Positions 47,425 to 55,083 of a stretch of 64,000 bases of DNA are shown piece after piece. Source of the DNA: a virus. The first letter of the stretch is position 1. Every line of letters begins with the position of its first letter. The notes under the pieces are model-generated. The model worked only from the letters and a program-made list of their open reading frames with translations. It had not been told where the DNA came from and ran no database searches. Where the stretch lies: positions 27,253-91,252 of IMG/VR virus record IMGVR_UViG_3300028192_000001. One strand, written 5' to 3'. Position numbers and translations under genes: made by a program.

Positions 47425-47508
47425 ATGCCAAGAAAAAAGAAAAAAGTAAAAGCGAAGGCAAAGACAAAGAAAAAAGGCAAAAAAAAAGGTAAAACAAAAA
47501 GAAGATAA
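47425..47508 (+). CDS. 27-residue polycationic peptide (histone H1-tail-like)
   Basis: This short ORF, MPRKKKKVKAK...GKTKRR, contains 15 Lys and 3 Arg in 27 residues, with Ala, Gly, Thr and Val between. GAAGGA lies 8 nt before the ATG, so translation is plausible. The stop is followed, 12 nt on, by the start of an Hc1-like gene with a strong AAGGAGG site that overlaps the stop region. The composition equals the lysine-rich C-terminal tail of bacterial H1/Hc1 proteins, which neutralises DNA. Probable roles are DNA condensation in the infected cell or in the capsid. It could also be an RNA-binding peptide. Its existence as a protein is supported by site spacing and sequence bias, not by homology. 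Confidence 0.65.
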   Translation: MPRKKKKVKAKAKTKKKGKKKGKTKRR

Positions 47509-47520
47509 GGAGGACAAACT

Positions 47521-47727
47521 ATGTCACAAACTCATGAGTCTATAATGACCGAGATCCAAAATTACTCTGAAGAGAACCAAAAGTTCACAGAGAAGGGCGT
47601 TAAGGCTTCTGCCACTAGAGCAAGAAAGGCTTTGGCTTCATTGTCAAAGTTAATTAAGGCTAGAAGAAAAGAAATTCAAGAGCAGAAAAATGCGGCTAAA
47701 ACAGCAACAACAACTGTCGCGGCGTAA
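47521..47727 (+). CDS. Histone H1 (Hc1)-like DNA-binding protein
   Basis: This 68-residue helical protein contains NQKFTEKGVKASATRARKALASLSKLIKARRKEIQEQKN. It resembles the conserved segment of Hc1/bacterial H1-like proteins (K...AA.TRARKAL..L.KL....RKE). Those proteins usually continue into a lysine/alanine-rich tail; here the protein stops at KTATTTVAA and the lysine-rich part is instead the separate 27-residue ORF just upstream. Ribosome-binding site AAGGAGG with 6-nt spacing is the best in the window, so high expression is expected. It probably binds DNA nonspecifically. A strong terminator follows. Confidence 0.7.
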   Translation: MSQTHESIMTEIQNYSEENQKFTEKGVKASATRARKALASLSKLIKARRKEIQEQKNAAKTATTTVAA

Positions 47728-47758
47728 TTTAAACCAATTAAGATCTCATCTAAACAAC

Positions 47759-47795
47759 TAAAGCCTGTACAACAAGTGCAGGCTTTACTATTTTA
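47759..47795. terminator. Bidirectional rho-independent terminator
   Basis: A 12-bp stem (TAAAGCCTGTAC at 47,759-47,770 with GTGCAGGCTTTA at 47,776-47,787, one G-T pair) and AACAA loop, followed by CTATTTT on the plus strand. It lies between the convergent Hc1-like and GIY-YIG genes. Confidence 0.85.
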
Positions 47796-48213
47796 ATATA
47801 CCTTTTGTAGATTTTTCCCGAAGTATTCCAGAACCGTGTATTCTCACACGAATATGACCATTATAATAATCATCTGATTCTAAAACTTTACGTGCAAATT
47901 GTTCTCTGGCCTCTATATATGAAAGTTCTGCTTTTGATTTGCAATAAAAAAGTATTTCTCTTTTAAAATTATCTTTACCAAGTTTTTCCACGTCAGCAAG
48001 TAATTGATCACTGCTACCATAATAATATTCCCAATCGCTCGATACAGTATACCTACGTTTATTTCTTCTACCTTTTAATGGTCTACGTGATCTTTTAAAT
48101 CTTGCTAATTTTTTACCTATGTACATCCTACCATTAGTTGTGTTTGTTATTTGATATACAAACCCTACACATTCTGGTAGTTCATTTACTTCTTTATTCT
48201 CATATAACCACAT
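47788..48213 (-). CDS. GIY-YIG-type endonuclease-like protein
   Basis: This 141-residue protein opens with ECVGFVYQITNTTNGRMYIGKK, containing the VY...YIG pair that defines GIY-YIG nucleases, spaced normally. DWEYYYGSSDQLLADVEKLGKDNFKREILFYCKSKAELSYIEAREQF carries the helix with the catalytic glutamate candidate. It is of the short, freestanding type often found in T4-like phages, without an intron around it. It lies next to the putative structured RNA but faces away from it. A late-like TTTAAATA ends 7 nt before the ATG, predicting a nearly leaderless message. It could be a homing endonuclease or a repair/DNA-degradation enzyme. Confidence 0.75.
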   Translation of the reverse strand: MWLYENKEVNELPECVGFVYQITNTTNGRMYIGKKLARFKRSRRPLKGRRNKRRYTVSSDWEYYYGSSDQLLADVEKLGKDNFKREILFYCKSKAELSYIEAREQFARKVLESDDYYNGHIRVRIHGSGILREKSTKGILK

Positions 48214-48220
48214 ATTGCGA

Positions 48221-48228
48221 TATTTAAA
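48221..48228 (-). promoter_or_regulatory. Late-promoter-like element TTTAAATA, near-leaderless
   Basis: TTTAAATA on the minus strand (one mismatch) predicts a start at 48,215, two bases before the ATG of the GIY-YIG gene. Confidence 0.45.
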
Positions 48229-48238
48229 CTCAATTTGA

Positions 48239-48267
48239 TTGACTGTTTATTTTTTGTATGTTATATA
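48239..48267 (+). promoter_or_regulatory. Sigma70-type promoter of the structured RNA
   Basis: TTGACT (48,239-48,244), exactly 17 nt, TATATA (48,262-48,267). Five of six at -35 and four of six at -10 with ideal spacing. No plus-strand ORF follows, so an RNA product is implied, starting at about 48,274. Confidence 0.6.
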
Positions 48268-48273
48268 TAAGTG

Positions 48274-48690
48274 AAGGGCAACAGCATCCTTCCACCAGGC
48301 AAACATCACCAGGCAAAACATAACATCTTTGATAACCAGTGAATTACTCTGTAACAACAGCGGCGAATCACTTGATGTACATACAAAAAATGATAGGGCT
48401 CTGAGAAAAAGCAACCCTAGGTAGGTATAAAACCAGCATATAGGGATTATATCTACTCGCGTTGGATGAATTAGCGAATGGGTACAGCACAACCGCCCAA
48501 CCAATTGGTAGCAATATATGATGACTGTGAACTCGCCACAAGAGTTTAAGTTAGTTCGGCTGGAAACAGCCGAATTATGACTGCTCATCTGCCACAAGAT
48601 ACACATTGTACATCAGATTAAAAATGCGTTTGCGTAAATTTTAAAAATAAACTGAGCGTAAGCGAAAGTTTAGATGGCTTTAGCCATCTT
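48274..48690 (+). ncRNA. Putative structured noncoding RNA (about 415 nt)
   Basis: This is the only stretch over 300 bp without a credible gene. It is visibly more G+C-rich than its surroundings. On the plus strand it can form AAGG/CCTT near 48,275-48,293, TAGGG/CCCTA (48,404-48,419), GTAG-TATA/TATA-CTAC (48,422-48,455) and GTTGG/CCAAC (48,470-48,502). Its best hairpin is TTCGGCTG-GAAA-CAGCCGAA (48,555-48,574), whose GNRA loop exists only on this strand. CACCAGGCAAA occurs twice near its 5' end and ATGACTG...GCCACAAGA twice around the main hairpin. A promoter precedes it and a hairpin with a short T-run ends it. It does not match tmRNA, RNase P RNA, 6S or a group I core by eye. Class unknown. 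Confidence 0.6.
48521..48599 (+). repeat. 23-nt direct repeat, 56-bp period, flanking GNRA hairpin
   Basis: ATGACTG-7 nt-GCCACAAGA occurs at 48,521-48,543 and 48,577-48,599 with the outer blocks identical. The tetraloop hairpin lies between the copies. It may be a protein-binding or pairing element of the RNA. Confidence 0.6.
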
Positions 48691-48693
48691 TAT
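48672..48693. terminator. Hairpin terminator shared by the RNA and the convergent gene
   Basis: AGATGGC (48,672-48,678), loop TTTA, GCCATCT (48,683-48,689), then TTAT. It lies exactly at the end of the minus-strand 317-residue gene and at the end of the putative plus-strand RNA. The T-run is short. Confidence 0.55.
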
Positions 48694-49643
48694 GCTCTTG
48701 GAATGAATGCGTTAAGTAACCGTTGTCTTTCTTCTTTGCCTTGATCTAAATCTTTTACTGTAATTGAACCCATGTAATATCCACCTGGCGGGTGAGCAAT
48801 TAAATTTAAATCTTTTTCCCCATCATACTCTAAACTAATATGACGCATATTTTCATCGGACGCAATATCTTTGATAACTTGCTGATTAATTTCGTAACCG
48901 TGTTTCGGGGAGTCTTCAACAAATAATGGAAGAACATATCCACCTGGTGGTTTTTTATCACCGAGATCTTTTTTCCAAACACCATCTGAATACAATCCCG
49001 GTATTTGTTTAATATTATGTTCTCCGTATAAAGCGGCCATTTGTGGACTTATCCTTAAATGAATTTCTATAATGTTTTGTCCTATACATTCAAAATTAAT
49101 AATTCCATTAAATTCGGAATCTTTTAAATATGTCTCAATAAAATTTGTACACTTTATTGATGACTGAAGCATATTTGCGGATGTTGGTAAATTTTCATCT
49201 ACTCTTCCTTTATACTCCCAATAATCAAACATACCATCCCACGTAGGATGACCTTCTACTATAAAATAATCAATCCATTCACCTTTAGATACTACGTGAT
49301 CTATTGACCAGTGTTCACCAGTATATGCAGACATCCAGAATGCACCTGGGGAATAACTTTTTTTAAAGTCTTTTGGATTTTTTATTAGTGTAGTTCCTTG
49401 CCCACGTCCTTCTAAATTATGAATAGGCTTTTGGAATACAGGATACTCTTCTGGTTCAACTCCTGCAAATCCGTGCGGTACTTCAAGTGCCTCACACATT
49501 TTCACCTTATCATACACCCAATTAAGTGTTGGGTATTTTTTATAGGCATGAATATCGGTTAGTGGAATATCCACATCATCAGGACACTCTACTGACCCGA
49601 AAAGAGCCTTATCTTGTGGGGAATACGCACCGAGAAATGACAT
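48690..49643 (-). CDS. Hypothetical protein with ATP-grasp-like features (317 aa)
   Basis: This 317-residue protein is not firmly assigned. VFQKPIHNLEGRGQGTTLI resembles the lysine plus glycine-rich ATP-binding loop of ATP-grasp ligases. FNGIINFECIGQNIIEIHLRISPQMA resembles the C-terminal metal-binding strands (glutamate, then E-x-N/H-x-R). The C-terminal part is beta-rich (NLIAHPPGGYYMGSITVKDLDQ). If correct, it would join a carboxylate to an amine or thiol using ATP. No partner gene for a peptide-tag system is evident nearby. It ends at a hairpin shared with the putative RNA. The identification is inference from two motifs only. Confidence 0.5.
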   Translation of the reverse strand: MSFLGAYSPQDKALFGSVECPDDVDIPLTDIHAYKKYPTLNWVYDKVKMCEALEVPHGFAGVEPEEYPVFQKPIHNLEGRGQGTTLIKNPKDFKKSYSPGAFWMSAYTGEHWSIDHVVSKGEWIDYFIVEGHPTWDGMFDYWEYKGRVDENLPTSANMLQSSIKCTNFIETYLKDSEFNGIINFECIGQNIIEIHLRISPQMAALYGEHNIKQIPGLYSDGVWKKDLGDKKPPGGYVLPLFVEDSPKHGYEINQQVIKDIASDENMRHISLEYDGEKDLNLIAHPPGGYYMGSITVKDLDQGKEERQRLLNAFIPRA

Positions 49644-49684
49644 ATAAAATTTAATTATATTCTTGTTGCATTAATTATAGTATA

Positions 49685-49963
49685 CTATAATTGTTCTTCT
49701 GTGCTATCGTCTTGTACAGTTGTTGAAGTTTTAATTCTTTTATCTTGTGCTTCAATTTTTTTCTTCAAGACGTTAATTTCTTTATCTTTTTTAGCAATTT
49801 CTCTACCAACACTTTTTAAATCCTGATTCGTTTGTTCAAATTTAATCGTTAACTGTTTAAGACGACTCTCTTTGTGTCTAATAGCCAGATGAAGATCTTC
49901 CTTCTCTTCGGTAAGGTCTTTGATTGTTGCTTTAAGTTCTTGAACCAAATCTTGGTCAGACAT
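49685..49963 (-). CDS. Small coiled-coil protein (92 aa)
   Basis: This 92-residue protein is almost wholly heptad-patterned and charged: LVQELKATIKDLTEEKEDLHLAIRHKESRLKQLTIKFEQTNQDLKSV, then KKDKEINVLKKKIEAQDKRI. A parallel or antiparallel coiled coil of about 75 residues is expected, followed by a polar tail (TSTTVQDDSTEEQL). No known family. Located between the possible ATP-grasp gene and the gp51-position gene, it may be a tail-assembly or scaffold accessory. The 40-bp gaps on each side show no strong promoter. Confidence 0.65.
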   Translation of the reverse strand: MSDQDLVQELKATIKDLTEEKEDLHLAIRHKESRLKQLTIKFEQTNQDLKSVGREIAKKDKEINVLKKKIEAQDKRIKTSTTVQDDSTEEQL

Positions 49964-50016
49964 ATAAGTGATAATTATCCAGTTTGAATATCCCCATTAA
50001 ACTATTATATAATGAT

Positions 50017-50238
50017 TTAAAAGAAAGGTTGACCAGTTTTTTTGGTAGTTTCCAAATTTTGTTTTATAATGTCTGCTACAATTTTACGTTCGTCTGTGGA
50101 CATTACCAAAGATTCTTGATACGTTACACCACCTCGCATATACCAACATATTTTAAGAAGTTCATGTTTAAGATTTTTACAGTCATTTTCTAATTCAGTA
50201 AAATACTTTAATAAGTCAGATTCCGAGAGTGTCAGCAC
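50017..50238 (-). CDS. Small protein downstream of gp26 (gp51 position)
   Basis: This 73-residue protein starts with GTG at 50,238, 3 bp after the gp26 stop; there is no earlier in-frame start. LLKYFTELENDCKNLKHELLKICWYMRGGVTYQESLVMSTDERKIVADIIKQNLETTKKTGQPFF has a helical first half and a conserved-looking MSTDERKIV...IKQNLE...G.PFF end. This is reminiscent of small tail-assembly chaperones found beside gp26 in marine phages. In T4 the baseplate hub assembly catalyst gp51 follows gp26, but it is 249 residues, so equivalence is only positional. Confidence 0.6.
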   Translation of the reverse strand: MLTLSESDLLKYFTELENDCKNLKHELLKICWYMRGGVTYQESLVMSTDERKIVADIIKQNLETTKKTGQPFF

Positions 50239-50240
50239 CT

Positions 50241-51101
50241 TTATACGAAAAAATTTGCGTTATCAAATGTTATCGGTACTTGATAAGAGGCCGGTGCTCC
50301 TTTTTTAATTTGCTCTTCTGTAGCATTAACTTGAACTGGCTTCATTGAACCTTGCTGTCTAATTTTTATTAATTCCGTTTCAATGTTTTTAATCATTTTT
50401 GCTTCTGCATTATCTACAAATTCTTTAATTTGTTGTGGATCAGATACTGTCTCCCCTGTAGGTAAAGTAATCGATTCAATATTAGTCAACAAAAGTTTTT
50501 CATTAAGTTGCGTCAACAATTTAAAACTGTCAGTATATTTTTTTGTTTTTTCTTCTGCACTCAATTCTGCCGACTGCGATATTTGAGCATACTGTCTTTG
50601 CTGTTCAAATGTTTTTAATTGGGAATCTGTAATTTGTTTATAATTTAATGGTCTAACTTTAATCTTTAATCCATCTGATAATGTTGCCGTATCCTTAACT
50701 ACCTCACGTGATATATTATCTAACAGACTTGTTAGTCCGATTGCATGAGTAACTGTTTCGTTTATACCTGGTATTGTTGATTGTACATCCATGCTTTCAC
50801 CATAACTCGCAATCCTAATCCCAATTAATACAGTATCAATATCATAATTTACTAACTGCCATGGATCTAAAATATCAGGCACACACGATTTAATCACATC
50901 AATAGTGGCTTGTCCACTCATCATTGCATCTGGTGTTCTAAATGCAAGATCATCCATTGCTGTCATAGGTAAAACTGCGTGTTCACCTGTTGTTGTTTTC
51001 TTCACTACGTGAGGTGGGTATAAGTTTCCACCACTAGGAAACTTGATATAAATTGCTGGTTGTCTATAATACTTGCTTAACGGTTTAGTGTTTTCTGTCA
51101 T
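50241..51101 (-). CDS. gp26: Baseplate hub assembly protein gp26-like (T4_baseplate family)
   Basis: This 286-residue protein has the T4 baseplate family core: IYIKFPSGGNLYPPHVV, LPMTAMDDLAFRTPDAMMSGQATIDVIKSCVPDILDPWQLVNYDIDTVLIGIRIASYG. gp26 participates in assembly of the baseplate hub. The C-terminal half is helical with a charged linker (LSAEEKTKKYTDSFKLLTQLNEKL) and ends APASYQVPITFDNANFFV. It is a little longer than T4 gp26 (208). A perfect TATAAATA lies 43 bp upstream, giving a leader of about 37 nt with GAAGT ahead of the ATG. Confidence 0.85.
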   Translation of the reverse strand: MTENTKPLSKYYRQPAIYIKFPSGGNLYPPHVVKKTTTGEHAVLPMTAMDDLAFRTPDAMMSGQATIDVIKSCVPDILDPWQLVNYDIDTVLIGIRIASYGESMDVQSTIPGINETVTHAIGLTSLLDNISREVVKDTATLSDGLKIKVRPLNYKQITDSQLKTFEQQRQYAQISQSAELSAEEKTKKYTDSFKLLTQLNEKLLLTNIESITLPTGETVSDPQQIKEFVDNAEAKMIKNIETELIKIRQQGSMKPVQVNATEEQIKKGAPASYQVPITFDNANFFV

Positions 51102-51110
51102 TTTTACTTC

Positions 51111-51118
51111 AATAAATA
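51111..51118 (+). promoter_or_regulatory. Late promoter-like element for the tape-measure operon
   Basis: AATAAATA on the plus strand (one mismatch), followed by TATAT. Predicted start at about 51,124 and leader about 51 nt to the ATG at 51,175. The same extended form, AATAAATATATA, precedes the gene at 62,275. Confidence 0.45.
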
Positions 51119-51143
51119 TATATTATTAACGTATGTATGTCTA

Positions 51144-51151
51144 TATTTATA
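51144..51151 (-). promoter_or_regulatory. Late promoter TATAAATA for gp26
   Basis: A perfect TATAAATA on the minus strand in the 73-bp divergent gap. Predicted start about 51,138; leader about 37 nt containing an AATAA...TTATT inverted repeat. Confidence 0.65.
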
Positions 51152-51174
51152 TGCGTATATAATGGTGAAAAAAT

Positions 51175-53355
51175 ATGGAACCAGAAGTACAGAAAATATT
51201 AGAAGAATTAAAAAAAGTTACCAGTTCTGCGGAAATGGCAAAATTTGAGGCTAGCCTTAAAAAAAGCATTAAAGACCTTAAAGCAAAAGGTAAACTTGAT
51301 GAATCCGTACATAAACTTCTTATTAAAGATATAAATGCTAAAAAGAAATTACTAGAAGTTCAAACAAATCTACAAGAGCATTTTAAAAAGTTTGGTACTA
51401 ATTTAGGTTTATCTGAAATAGCGGCGGGGAGATTTGCCAAAGGTACAGAGAAAGGTACTAAATTTGTTAGTGGTTTTGGTACGGCACTATACGAAGGTAC
51501 AGGCTCAATAGCAGATTTTACAGACTCCTTAAAAGCATTTGGACCAATTGGTGAAACAGTTGCAAGATTTGGTAGTACAATATCAGGCAGTCTGGAGATG
51601 TACAGAACACTATCTTCTGTTGGTGCTTCATTTAATCAAAGTTTAGTTGAATTACGAGAAACGGCAAATGCGGCGGCATTACCATTATCAGATTTTGTTG
51701 ACCTTATTGGAAAAAATTCTGAGAACCTTGCGGCACTTTATGGATCAACTACACAAGGTGCAAGAGAGTTTTCAAAACTTTCAGAAACATTTAGAAGAAG
51801 TAATATACAATTCCTCGCACCACTAGGTTTAACGGTTGAAGAAATAAACGAACAATTACTTACAAACTTAACACTACAAAGAAGAACTGGAAGGTTTGAA
51901 CAAACAACAACTGCACAACAAATTCAATCAGGTATGGCGTTAATCAAACAATTAGATAGATTAGCAAAACTTACTGGTATTCAAAGAGATCAATTAGCGT
52001 CAACAGTTGAATCTCAAATGTCTAATGAAAGATTCCTTGCTTTCATGAATACACAAACTGAAGAAGTTAATCAACGATTATCAACATTTGCCGCTGGTGT
52101 AGGAAATCTAGCACCAGGATTAGCAGAAGGCTTCCAAGACTTAATTGCAAATGCTGGCGTACCAGTTACAGAAGCCGCACGAATGTTAGTAATGAATATA
52201 CCAGAAGCATCTGGAGTTATACAACAATTAACTGCCGGTACGATTACAACAGAACAGGCAATGGTTGCGTTAAAAACTGCCGCAATTAAATCAAACAAGG
52301 CATTAGGTGGTGTAGCACAAACTGGTGCTGTAGAGTTTGCAAAATTATATGGTGAAGTAAACAAACTTGCCACAGCAAAATTAGATTTGACTGCTGTTAC
52401 ACAAGAACAAAGAGATCAACAAGCAACACTTACAAAAGAATTAACACAATTTGAAGATGCATCAAAAAGAATGTCAAGTGCATTCCAAGGAGTAGAAACT
52501 AGTTTTATAGGATGGGTTGGAGGTTTTTTAGGAACTGGTACAGGTTCACTAACAGATACTATGAAAGGACTAACCGATGATATTAATAAGATGAGTTCTG
52601 GTACTCAAGCAGGCATATATGCCGCTATTGAAGGAATAAAAACAGTTGGCGGAATGATGAGAGAAACCGCTCCAATTACCATGGGAACATACGCCGCATT
52701 AAAATTATGGGGACCATTGGGACCAATTGGAGGAGGAGGAGGCCTTGGCAAAGTATTAGGAAAAGCAGGCAAAGTTGCAGGAGGTGTCGCAAGAGCAGGA
52801 GGTGTTGGTATAGGGTTAGGCGGTATGATGATGGGAGGCAATATTGCTGACCAGTCTGAAGGAAAAGCAGGCAAGGCAATGGGAGTACTCTCAAGTGCGG
52901 CCAGTGGTGCATTAATAGGATCCATGGTGCCAATAATAGGTACAGCACTCGGAGCCGCGATCGGCGGTGCCTACGGATTATTCAGAGCCTCTGACTATGA
53001 CGACAAGTTGTTTGGTGGTGGTGATGAAAAACGTGAGGCCGGAACATATGGCTCAACAGGTCAAATTCGAGAATCGCGTACAAGTTTAGCAACAATTCAT
53101 GCAGGAGAAACAGTATTAAATAAAGGCGAAACAGACACGTATGTTGCGAACAAAACAACTGGTGGTGATAATACTAATTTAAGAACATTACCAACAGAAA
53201 TGAAAACTATGAATCTTGCATTAGCAACTGCCGTAACTGAAATGAAAACCTTCAATAAAAGCGTAAATACTTTGATTGGTATTAACTCAGAAACAATGAA
53301 AAATACAGATAGGACACAAAGAAGACTTGCAAACAACCGTACTTCTCTTGTATAA
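51175..53355 (+). CDS. Tail tape-measure protein (gp29-like)
   Basis: This 726-residue protein has a helical, coiled-coil N-terminal region (ILEELKKVTSSAEMAKFEASLKKSI...KKLLEVQTNLQEHFKKFG) and an Ala/Thr/Gln-rich middle. Two hydrophobic glycine-rich stretches follow (about residues 505-560, PIGGGGGLGKVLGKAGKVAGGVARAGG, and 580-610, GALIGSMVPIIGTALGAAIGGAYGLF). The C-terminal IHAGETVLNKGE is a motif common at the end of tape measures. This architecture fits the protein that sets tail length and crosses the membrane at ejection. T4 gp29 is 590 residues. It starts the plus-strand head/tail operon, immediately before the portal gene. Confidence 0.75.
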   Translation: MEPEVQKILEELKKVTSSAEMAKFEASLKKSIKDLKAKGKLDESVHKLLIKDINAKKKLLEVQTNLQEHFKKFGTNLGLSEIAAGRFAKGTEKGTKFVSGFGTALYEGTGSIADFTDSLKAFGPIGETVARFGSTISGSLEMYRTLSSVGASFNQSLVELRETANAAALPLSDFVDLIGKNSENLAALYGSTTQGAREFSKLSETFRRSNIQFLAPLGLTVEEINEQLLTNLTLQRRTGRFEQTTTAQQIQSGMALIKQLDRLAKLTGIQRDQLASTVESQMSNERFLAFMNTQTEEVNQRLSTFAAGVGNLAPGLAEGFQDLIANAGVPVTEAARMLVMNIPEASGVIQQLTAGTITTEQAMVALKTAAIKSNKALGGVAQTGAVEFAKLYGEVNKLATAKLDLTAVTQEQRDQQATLTKELTQFEDASKRMSSAFQGVETSFIGWVGGFLGTGTGSLTDTMKGLTDDINKMSSGTQAGIYAAIEGIKTVGGMMRETAPITMGTYAALKLWGPLGPIGGGGGLGKVLGKAGKVAGGVARAGGVGIGLGGMMMGGNIADQSEGKAGKAMGVLSSAASGALIGSMVPIIGTALGAAIGGAYGLFRASDYDDKLFGGGDEKREAGTYGSTGQIRESRTSLATIHAGETVLNKGETDTYVANKTTGGDNTNLRTLPTEMKTMNLALATAVTEMKTFNKSVNTLIGINSETMKNTDRTQRRLANNRTSLV

Positions 53356-53363
53356 TATAAAAT

Positions 53364-55082
53364 ATGGCTTGGAAAAAATACTTTAAAGACGCAAACTTAT
53401 CACCGGTATCAGGAGATGCACGACCAAATTTTGCGAAAAGAAACTATTCATCTTACTTGCCTGCTGTTTATACAGGACACCCAAACAGAATTCAAAGGTA
53501 TTTTCAATATGACCAAATGGATTCAGACAGTGAAATTAATGCGGCATTAGATATTCTTGCAGAATTCTGTTCACAAACAAATAAAGAAAATGAAACTCCA
53601 TTTGATATTGTATTCAAAGACGAATCTACTAGTCACGAAGTTAAACTTTTAAAAAAAGCACTTCAACAATGGACTAAAGCAAATAAATTTTCAAAAAGAG
53701 TATTTAGAATTATAAGAAATGCATTAAAATATGGAGATTGTTTCTTTGTACGAGATCCAGAAACACACAAATGGTTATATATTGACAATGCAAAAGTTGA
53801 CAGAATAATTGTTAACGAATCTGAAGGCAAAAAACCTGAACAATATGTTATAAGAGATATTAATCCAAACTTATCAAGACTTTCTGCAACACAAATAACA
53901 CCAAACCAAGTATATGGTGGCGGTGGAACCACAGGCGGAACATTTCATCAAAATTATGCTGGTGGAGGACAAGGTGTTAATATGTCTGGCGCTGGTGGAG
54001 GACAAGGTGGAGCAGGTGGAAGATTCTACAGAACAATGAATCAATACAGCATTAATGCAGAACACGTTGTACATATGTCAATGTCAGATGGTTTAGATAA
54101 CTTATTTCCGTTTGGACAATCAGTATTAGAACAAGTTTTCAAAGTTTACAAACAAAAAGAATTATTAGAAGACGCAATTATTATTTACAGGGTTCAAAGA
54201 GCACCTGAAAGAAGAGTATTTTATATTGACGTAGGTAATATGCCAACACACTTGGCTATGCAATTCGTTGAGAGAGTTAAAAACGAAATTAATCAAAGAA
54301 GAATTCCAAGCACATCAGGTGGTGTCAACTATATTGATGCAACATATAATCCAATGTCAATTAATGAGGATTATTTCTTCCCGCAAACAGCAGAAGGAAG
54401 AGGATCTAAAGTTGATACACTACCAGGTGGTACTAATTTAGGTGAAATAGATGATCTTAAATTCTTTACAAACAAATTGTTTAGAGGATTAAGAATTCCA
54501 AGTTCTTATTTGCCAACTGGACCAGATGATGGACAACAAAACTACACTGATGGTAGAGTAGGTACTGCATATATTCAAGAATTAAGATTTAACAAATATT
54601 GTATGAGATTACAAAGTATGATACAAAATGTATTTGATTCAGAATTTAAATTCTGGATTAAAGGCAAAGGTTACAACATTGACAATGGTATGTTTGAACT
54701 TAAACTTAACCCACCACAAAACTTTGCACAATATAGACAAACTGAAATGGATCAAAGCAGAGTAAACACATTCACAGCAGTTGCTGACCTTCCTTATATG
54801 TCTAAAAGATTTGCGTTAAGCAGATACTTAGGATTAAGTGAAGAAGAAATGGCAAGAAATGCTGACTTATGGGCAGAAGAAAATGCTGTATCACAGAAAT
54901 CTCAAACAAAAAGTACACAACTACGAGCAGGTGGAGTATCACAAGCAGGTATTACATCTGATTTAGATCAATTTGAAGAACCAACACCAGACGAAGGTGC
55001 TCCACCACCAGGCGAAGGTCCTGGACCAGGAACACCAGGCGGAACACCACCAGCAACACCGGGTGGAACAAACACGTTATAG
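53364..55082 (+). CDS. gp20: Portal vertex protein gp20
   Basis: This 572-residue protein carries the gp20 signatures RIQRYFQYDQMDSDSEINAALDILAEFCSQTNKENETPFDI, YGDCFFVRDPETHKWLYID, YRVQRAPERRVFYIDVGNMPTHLAMQFVERVKNEINQRR and LPGGTNLGEIDDLKFFTNKLFRGLRIPSSYLP. The portal forms the dodecameric ring for DNA packaging and tail attachment. A Gly-rich loop around residues 185-220 (YGGGGTTGG...AGGGQGGAGG) is an insertion relative to T4. The C-terminus is Pro/Gly-rich. T4 gp20 is 524 residues. It lies 8 bp after the tape-measure gene. Confidence 0.95.
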   Translation: MAWKKYFKDANLSPVSGDARPNFAKRNYSSYLPAVYTGHPNRIQRYFQYDQMDSDSEINAALDILAEFCSQTNKENETPFDIVFKDESTSHEVKLLKKALQQWTKANKFSKRVFRIIRNALKYGDCFFVRDPETHKWLYIDNAKVDRIIVNESEGKKPEQYVIRDINPNLSRLSATQITPNQVYGGGGTTGGTFHQNYAGGGQGVNMSGAGGGQGGAGGRFYRTMNQYSINAEHVVHMSMSDGLDNLFPFGQSVLEQVFKVYKQKELLEDAIIIYRVQRAPERRVFYIDVGNMPTHLAMQFVERVKNEINQRRIPSTSGGVNYIDATYNPMSINEDYFFPQTAEGRGSKVDTLPGGTNLGEIDDLKFFTNKLFRGLRIPSSYLPTGPDDGQQNYTDGRVGTAYIQELRFNKYCMRLQSMIQNVFDSEFKFWIKGKGYNIDNGMFELKLNPPQNFAQYRQTEMDQSRVNTFTAVADLPYMSKRFALSRYLGLSEEEMARNADLWAEENAVSQKSQTKSTQLRAGGVSQAGITSDLDQFEEPTPDEGAPPPGEGPGPGTPGGTPPATPGGTNTL

Positions 55083-55083
55083 G

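Noticed and set aside
48247-48606. 119-codon minus-strand ORF in the gene-free gap
   Set aside because: Composition is rich in Cys, Leu and Ser with no domain, no ribosome-binding site was evident, and it lies opposite the hairpins and promoter of the putative RNA. Treated as chance.
48651-48673. Hammerhead-ribozyme-like core (CTGA...GAAA) at the end of the RNA
   Set aside because: The required CUGANGA is incomplete and no matching stem I/III with a cleavage triplet was found. It reads better as a GTAA-loop hairpin.
48274-48690. tmRNA, RNase P RNA or group I intron
   Set aside because: No tRNA-like ends or tag frame, no conserved RNase P blocks, no group I P7 core, and flanking genes are not interrupted exons despite the nearby GIY-YIG gene.
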